64,000 bases of DNA from Seiridium cupressi (Eukaryota; Ascomycota; Sordariomycetes; Amphisphaeriales; Sporocadaceae): NCBI GenBank assembly GCA_036674765.1, contig JARVKI010000049.1, forward strand, positions 1 to 64,000. The letters run 5' to 3'. The notes under the pieces are model-generated. The model worked only from the letters and a program-made list of their open reading frames with translations. It made no database searches and was not told the DNA's origin. Within the stretch, counting starts at the first letter, position 1. Each line of letters starts with the position of its first letter. Below, one piece after another: positions 58,096-64,000 of the stretch. The position numbers were made by a program, and so were the translations under genes.

Positions 58096-60120
58096 ATGTT
58101 GCCCTTCATACACAAACGTGAGGAACACTAACGCCGAATCATGGGTTTCTGTTTGCGAATTGCTAACATGTCAAACAGCCTTCGAGCTTGTCGGTGGTGC
58201 TATTGGGGCTTCTCCAGATGAACGTCAGTCTCCCAACAAACCGGCATCGTGAAGATCATCTCGTTAGGGTGTGCCGAGGCCCTCTAACACTGTCTACAGT
58301 CAAGCTCATATTCTCCTTCCTGCTCTCGTACCCTCTCGCAGGCCTGCTCAAGCGTGTACCTGATGCGCGGCCCGAGTACAAGAACGCCTTCATTATTGGG
58401 TGCGTAGCCGACTCCAGCTTCTCTCCCGCGAATTAGAGTAGGGGCGAACACAGAACTGACCAGCGTCTTTAACAGGTGCGCCCTCTTCTACCTCGTAGGA
58501 CTTTTCGACCTGTGGGATGGCCTGCGAACCTTGATAATTGCGTCGGGCGCTACATACGCACTGGCATACTTCCTACGCACGAGTCCCTACATGCCATGGA
58601 TCGGCTTCGTCTTCCTCATGGGTCATTGTGCCGTGAACCAACTCTCGCGACAGTTCGCGAACAACCCCGCCGCCGTCGACATCACCGGCGCACAGATGGT
58701 CCTTGTTATGAAATTGTCGGCCTTCTGTTGGAACGTTGCTGACGGCACGTTGCCGGAGGACCAGCTGTCGGAGTTCCAGAAGGACAGGAGAATACTCAAG
58801 TTGCCAGGATTGCTGGACTACGCTGGTTATGTCTTGTTCTTCCCATCTCTGATGGCGGGTCCGTCGTTCGACTACAACGAATACAAGAGGTGGATCGACT
58901 GCACCATGTTCGATGTGCCTGCCTCTATCGACCCGGCCAAGAAGCCGCCCACCCGCAAGAAGAGGAAGATCCCACGGAGCGCGACTCCCGCCATGTGGAA
59001 GCTCGCCGGTGGCCTGATTTGGATCTTCGCTTTCCTCAAGTTCAGTTCTTGGTTCGATTGGCATTTCATTCTTGACAAGGGGTTCAGCAACTACTCGTTC
59101 CTGCGCAAGGTCTTCTTCCTTCACATGGTTGGCTTCACTGCCCGTCTGAAGTACTATGGCGTCTGGACCCTGACGGAAGGCGCCTGCATCCTTGCTGGGC
59201 TTGGATACAAGGGCATTGATCCAGCGACCGGCAAGGTGAGCTGGGACCGATTGCAGAACATCAACCCGTGGGGTGTCGAGTCGGCGCAGAACAGCCGTGC
59301 GTACCTCGAGAACTGGAACATGAACACCAACAAATGGCTCCGATACTACATCTACTTGCGCGTCACTCCGCGCAACAAGAAGCCAGGCTTCCGCGCCAGT
59401 CTTGCTACCTTTACCACAAGTGCATTCTGGCATGGGTTCTATCCGGGTTATTATCTGACCTTTATACTGGCAAGTTTCGTGCAGACTGCCGCCAAGCGTA
59501 AGGGATTTTCTTTTCTCAACTGCCTGTTTCTCCTTTTACTCGTTTCTCTCCCTATCCATGCCGTTGTTCCTGACTAACTTGCGACCGCATATGCTGACCG
59601 TTATTCTATAGATTATCGTCGCAATATCCGCCCCTTCTTCCTCGACCCTGTCAGCCAGAAGCCTCTGCCCCGTAAGCGGTACTACGACATTGCCTCCTAT
59701 ATCGCAACTCAGTCGATCTTCTCCTTTGTCGTTGCCCCCTTTGTCATCCTGGAATTTGCCGACTCTATCGCCGTATGGTCTCGCGTGTATTTCTATGCCG
59801 TTGTCGCAACGTTTGCCAGTCTCGCCTTCTTCGCCTCGCCAGGTAAACAGTGGTTGAAAGCCCAGCACGAGAAGCGGAGCCGCGAGGCCGGCGTCAAGAT
59901 GATCAAGAATTTGAGCACGGAGAGCTTGCAGGGCCTGGCCCAGCAGGAGCCGATTCTAGGACTCAGCCAGGACCCTGCCGGTGATGCGAACGAGGCCGTC
60001 AGCGAGATCATGGCTCAGGTCGAGAGGGCCAAGGCGGAGCAGGCAAGGAGGAGAAACAAGGGCCAAGGGATCAGCGATGCCGTGAAGGAAAAGGCGGCAG
60101 AGAAATCAAAGGCTGTGTAG
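58096..60120 (+). CDS. ALE1: Lysophospholipid acyltransferase Ale1 (MBOAT family)
   Basis: ER multi-pass enzyme that re-acylates lysophospholipids (Lands cycle). Five exons (58096-58117, 58179-58223, 58300-58399, 58476-59497, 59612-60120) give 565 aa. The first exon is only 22 nt; splicing gives MLPFIHKPFELVGGAIGASP, then DELKLIFSFLLSYPLAGLLKR, matching the N-terminus expected for fungal Ale1. MBOAT active-site features are NWNMNTNKWLRYYIYLR (Asn region) and SAFWHGFYPGYYLTF (His). LMAGPSFDYNEYKRW is also family-typical. A basic stretch PTRKKRKIPR lies in the loop before the central helices. The C-terminal tail after the last helix is charged and helical, ending EKAAEKSKAV. It is tandem with VRG4 on the same strand. 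Confidence 0.94.
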
Positions 60121-61299
60121 ACAGGCACGGTTCTCATCTCGCGCTAGTCCCTCTCGACCAGCGACCAACGACTGAATCGCCTTATGGCTGCCTCCGAAAG
60201 ACTTGGATAAATTTTGAGATAATATGATAGCACAACCTTGTTCGGCGATAAGAGGCTTGGAGTAGCAATCGCAATAAGAGGGGAGAGAATAAACATGTTA
60301 AAATTACGATCTAGAGATCGCTCGGGCGTGGTGACCATGTTTGAATGAGGGTACATGATGTCTAAACTGATAAGTATGTGTCCAGATCTCAGTGTATTGC
60401 GCTGCGTGTGATACTGGTCAGAGTCCAGATACTCCTCAAGGTTTATTTTTTCAAGAGCAATCGGCAACTTCCACGCCCTCAGTAACCTACATGGGTTACG
60501 TGTCAAGGAGCATGAATTGTAGGCGTGCAAGCAGAATTTTGGTAATAATGATGTCTTCATTTCTTGCTTTCGTACTTGCCATAGCAGGCATAATCTGCAA
60601 CATGGTAGATCATCCTCGCGAATCTGCTCATTATGACTAATAATCTCCATCTCTCTCCCTCTCCATGGCCTCGCCTCTGTCCTAATCATACAGAAAATCC
60701 CATCCCGCCTCTATGGACGTAAATAATCATTAATGGCTTCAATCTGTCTGGGCTCTTCTCTATTCCCCGCGCCCAAAAACTCCGGGTATCTAAGAATTTT
60801 GATAGATCGTAACACGTATAGCTCTTCAGTTTTCCCGCGCCAGATACCAATGTGACTCCTCCCAAGTAAGCAATATGCAGAAGCGTCGAGTGTGCTCGGT
60901 CTATAGAAACGATATTTCGAGGTCGCCAAAAAGACGAGAAAAGGAGAAATTTTAATGGTGCCGTCGAAGCGCCGATGTTTGGAAAGCGGCGGTGGCCCGT
61001 TTTGAGTAATAAAAATGTAGTCTCAACATAGTATACAGTGTCGAAGAGCAAGTGCGTCTGTTTCGCGAGCTGTATCCGTCGGTAGGAGGGTGTCGATAAC
61101 GAGAACAGTTTAGTCGCCATCTCAGTGAGTATAAGTAGGAAGTCGGATGTGATCCGGGTTCTTTCCAGGATCGTAGTGAAGCTCGTCAAAGTCGTCATGG
61201 AAAATAGTTCCCAAGAGAACAGGCCCTGGCTCGAGCCTTCGGGCTCCTAGCGATAGAGCGAATAAAGGTCATGTGGAAAGCTGCTTAAAGCAGCGGGCT
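60121..61299. other. Tail-to-tail region between ALE1 and the serine-rich gene
   Basis: About 1.2 kb between convergent genes. Two adjacent minus-strand ATG frames of 170 and 181 codons (61198-60686 and 60689-60144) occupy it, but neither has a domain or coding-like composition that I recognise. I treat them as chance. Confidence 0.4.
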
Positions 61300-64000
61300 T
61301 CATGACTGCTTCATGTTCTGCCAATAGCCAACGATGGCCAGCGCGATGATGGCTCCCACGACCAGCAGGCCGACCACGCTCATAAGCCTATTCACATTAC
61401 GCCACCATCTAGCGCTTTGATACCTCTTATTGTCAACCCATCGGGTCTGCCGCGCAAATGGCTCCGGTGTTTCGGGAATTCTAAATTGCGTCGTGCTGTG
61501 GTCGCGCTCAACAACATCAAGCGTGACTTGGTGCGGTAGCGGCAAAAATGCCGCTACCATCCAGGCGAAGGGGAAAATGAATCCCACAGCAAATAGAAGC
61601 ACCTGCCTGTTGCGCGGCCCAAATACCCCTGATTCTGGCGCGCTGCTGGGTGGCCCCTGCCACATGCTTTGGTGGTGAGCCCGGCGGTCCTCCTCCAAAT
61701 GAGGGGACCAAAGGCTGCTAGTCATCTTCTTCAGTCCTTTGTGGAGGCCGGAGAAGCGTCTTGGGGTCACCTCGGTCGAAATAGGCCGGTCATCGGGATG
61801 CACTTCTCGCGCCCTTCTTCGCGGGCTGAAGATGTTGGGCGGGAACTGATCGGTCGTCGGGGAAGCAGACACACCAAAAGAGCTGGCTGGCCGGCTATCA
61901 TCAGAGTATGAGCGAATCGAGGGCGGTGCAAGCCATCTGCGTTCGCCACTTCCGTAGTATATCCTGTATTACATCAATATCTCAATTATGGTGAGCGTCC
62001 AGGTAACACCAACTCACCTAGCCCATTGCGGGAGGGTTGTCGCACTGAGACTTCCGGCACGCGAACTAACTGAGGATCTCAGGCTCTTATCTGATGACTT
62101 GTGATTGAGGAGATGCGAGAGGCGAGGCCGGGATCCCTTATGCTGAAGTTCATGCAAATCCGCCAGCCCGTCGCCGTGCTCATCAAGATCACGGATGGTA
62201 GGTTGGGGAATTTCTCTCGCCCCGCGCATCATAAACTGACCCGAGTTCGACCTAGAATGCGATCGAGAGTCTGTGGAAAGCTCTTCTAGGGCGAGCAAAG
62301 ATGAGGAGATGCTCAACATCTGCCGGCTATGCCTACTCCCATAGCTGACACTACCCTGGTCCGCCGCAGAGGATAGCGACAGGTGGCGCGAGGCCCTGTC
62401 GCTGCGCTCGTCCTCAGACATCACAGTTGAAAGCTGTGAGCTCCATACGTGCGGTTGCGACTGCGGTTGTGGTTCCATACGTGATGTTTGGGGAACAGAA
62501 CTGGACTGGGGTGCCCATGAGGGTTGTTGTAAAGATGAAACTGACGGTGTTCTTGCTAAGCGTACAATATTTGGTGTACTTCCTAGGAACAACGATGCAG
62601 TGTCTTGGGTGATCACACTCGAGATCGAGGAGAAAGAGTTTGCACGTCGGAGAGAATCCCGTGATCCTTGCCTATAATAGCCAAAGCGCTCAGAGGATGA
62701 GCGTTTCCCCAGTGTCTTCAGAGGTGGTACGATCAAGCTCTCCTGGGAATATTTCCCACCCAGCACGAGACTGTCGTCGGAATACTGAGGCAGTGAGCGC
62801 TGAACTGTGGCCGGAAGCGATGATGTTGCAGGTGAAGTGCCAGCGTGAACAACGAAGTTTTTGCTACTCGGCGTATCGAACGACGCCTGTGGCAATGGCG
62901 GCTGCGGCGAGGCAAACGCTGGCGCTGGTGACGATTCTCCTATCACTTGATAATTCGAGTCGCTCGAAGACGGGGGCTCCGGTACGCTCTCCGAATCGGT
63001 CTCGGGAGGAGAGCTTTTGCCTAGAACTTTGATGTTCCTGTTCTCGTCAAGCGTAGATTCCGTCTGCTCCGAAGTATACGAATTGAAGGATGTCTTTGCT
63101 GCCAAGGATGAGGGCTCTGGAATCGGTGATGAAGGCACCTCCTTCAACGTGGGCAGAGGTGAGGGGCCAGGGTTTGGAGCAACTTCTCTATCTTTGCCCT
63201 TTTCCGTGGGGTCGGGTGTCGTCGCTACCTTCCGAAGGCCACCCACCATGCGATAATTCCAGGGCGAGGCAGATTGATCTTCAGGCACTTCCGTCGAAGC
63301 CAGGTAAGCGGGTGTGTAGGGCGAGACACCACGTTCGGCGAGCGAGCTTAATGCAGAGTTGGGCCGATCGTCATCGGGTGCATCAAATGAAAATTCGTCA
63401 TGCGAGGTGACAGTCGAGTAATTTGACGCCGGAGGAGACCTGACGCTTGATTCGGACAGGTCGGAATGTCGTTGGTTCGTCGGCTTCAATACAATTGAAA
63501 AAGTTTTCCTGTCGGGATGCAGAGCGATGTGGTTTCCACGTCTTGATCGAGGAGATCTGATGGTTGGTGAGGCCGCGCCATCGTCATCGGCAGGTGCATT
63601 AAGGTTGCTCATATTGCTCCCATACGAGGACCTGTTATAGTCAGGGGTCGGCGTGGAGGGTCCTGCGCCAGACGAGTCGGGGCCGAGTTTCGTGCCTGAA
63701 ACGCCTCTCCCCTTGGCCCTCACGAATGAAGTGGTGGAAGAGGTAGGCGAGGGCAGTGCCGAACCAGGACGTGCAGCATCGAGTTCATCTTTTGCAAGAG
63801 AAGTTTTCCTTTTAGACGGACTGGCAATTGATGGGTCCTCGGTAAGATGATGACTGTCACGGCGCCCGTTTTCCATGGAAGGTCCATGGGAGTCCCCTGT
63901 TGGTTCTCCATCTAATCGCGGTGGGGAATACGGAACCAGTCGAATACCGCTGGCAAGCTTGTTCTTCTCCGAGTTGGACCTCTCGTGCAGCGGCGTCCTG
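61300..64000 (-). CDS. Serine-rich fungal membrane protein, 5' end beyond the window
   Basis: Two exons are visible: from the right edge down to 62018, and 61963-61300, joined over a 54-nt intron (GTGAGT to ATACAG) to give LPQWARIYYGSGERRWLAPP. The frame stays open to base 64000 (reading TPLHERSNSEKNKLASGIRL before the first visible ATG at 63876), so the true start lies outside. About 660 residues of Ser/Pro-rich, largely disordered sequence precede a C-terminal part with two membrane segments (QVLLFAVGFIFPFAWMVAAF and VVGLLVVGAIIALAIVGYW) and a short tail NMKQS. Patches such as HIALHPDRKTFSIVL and APPSIRSYSDDSRPASSFG look conserved. I recognise it as a conserved filamentous-fungal protein of unknown function and propose none. 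Confidence 0.82.

Noticed and set aside
60144..61198. Two adjacent minus-strand ATG frames of 181 and 170 codons downstream of ALE1
   Set aside because: No recognisable domain, composition like non-coding sequence, and position within convergent 3' UTRs. They overlap by four bases, probably by chance.

Overview
The window looks like nuclear DNA of a filamentous ascomycete (Pezizomycotina, most likely a Sordariomycete). The genes are interrupted by short introns of about 40-140 nt with GTRNGY donors and CTAAC/CTGAC-like branch sites. Both strands are used, there are no operons, and the proteins are typical ascomycete housekeeping families. AT-rich islands whose paired copies differ only by transitions suggest a RIP-type genome defence. 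Genus and species cannot be read from the sequence. All exon models below were built by hand from splice signals, frame and protein family.

Layout. 0-8 kb: CorA-type Mg transporter (-), SPC1 (+), RBX1 (-) and a PNRC-motif protein (+). 8-25 kb: a gene-poor zone of about 15 kb of non-coding DNA around a single gene, TDP1. It holds a 952-bp AT-rich element with 56-bp terminal inverted repeats, a second AT-rich patch and low-complexity tracts. 25-27 kb: a WOPR transcription factor of the Sge1/Ryp1/Wor1 type behind a very long, repeat-bearing upstream region. 28-48 kb: cardiolipin synthase, MTO1, VPS45, MMM1, an alpha/beta-hydrolase-fold protein, an importin-13-like karyopherin, aminopeptidase P and a FUN14 protein. 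49-64 kb: centromeric histone H3, a derlin, acireductone dioxygenase, a short-chain dehydrogenase, the GDP-mannose transporter VRG4, the lysophospholipid acyltransferase ALE1, and the 3' part of a serine-rich membrane protein that runs off the right edge.

Themes. Five of the eight genes between 28.5 and 48 kb act in or on mitochondria (CRD1, MTO1, MMM1, AMPP long form, FUN14). Another set serves the ER/Golgi secretory route (SPC1, DER1, VPS45, VRG4, ALE1). No secondary-metabolite cluster, CRISPR array, rRNA or convincing tRNA was found. The observations most worth a second look are an in-frame TAG inside the otherwise continuous VRG4 reading frame, two in-frame starts in AMPP that differ by a mitochondrial presequence, a hydrolase-fold protein with no nucleophile, tandem ubiquitin-interacting motifs on TDP1, and the inverted-repeat AT-rich element.
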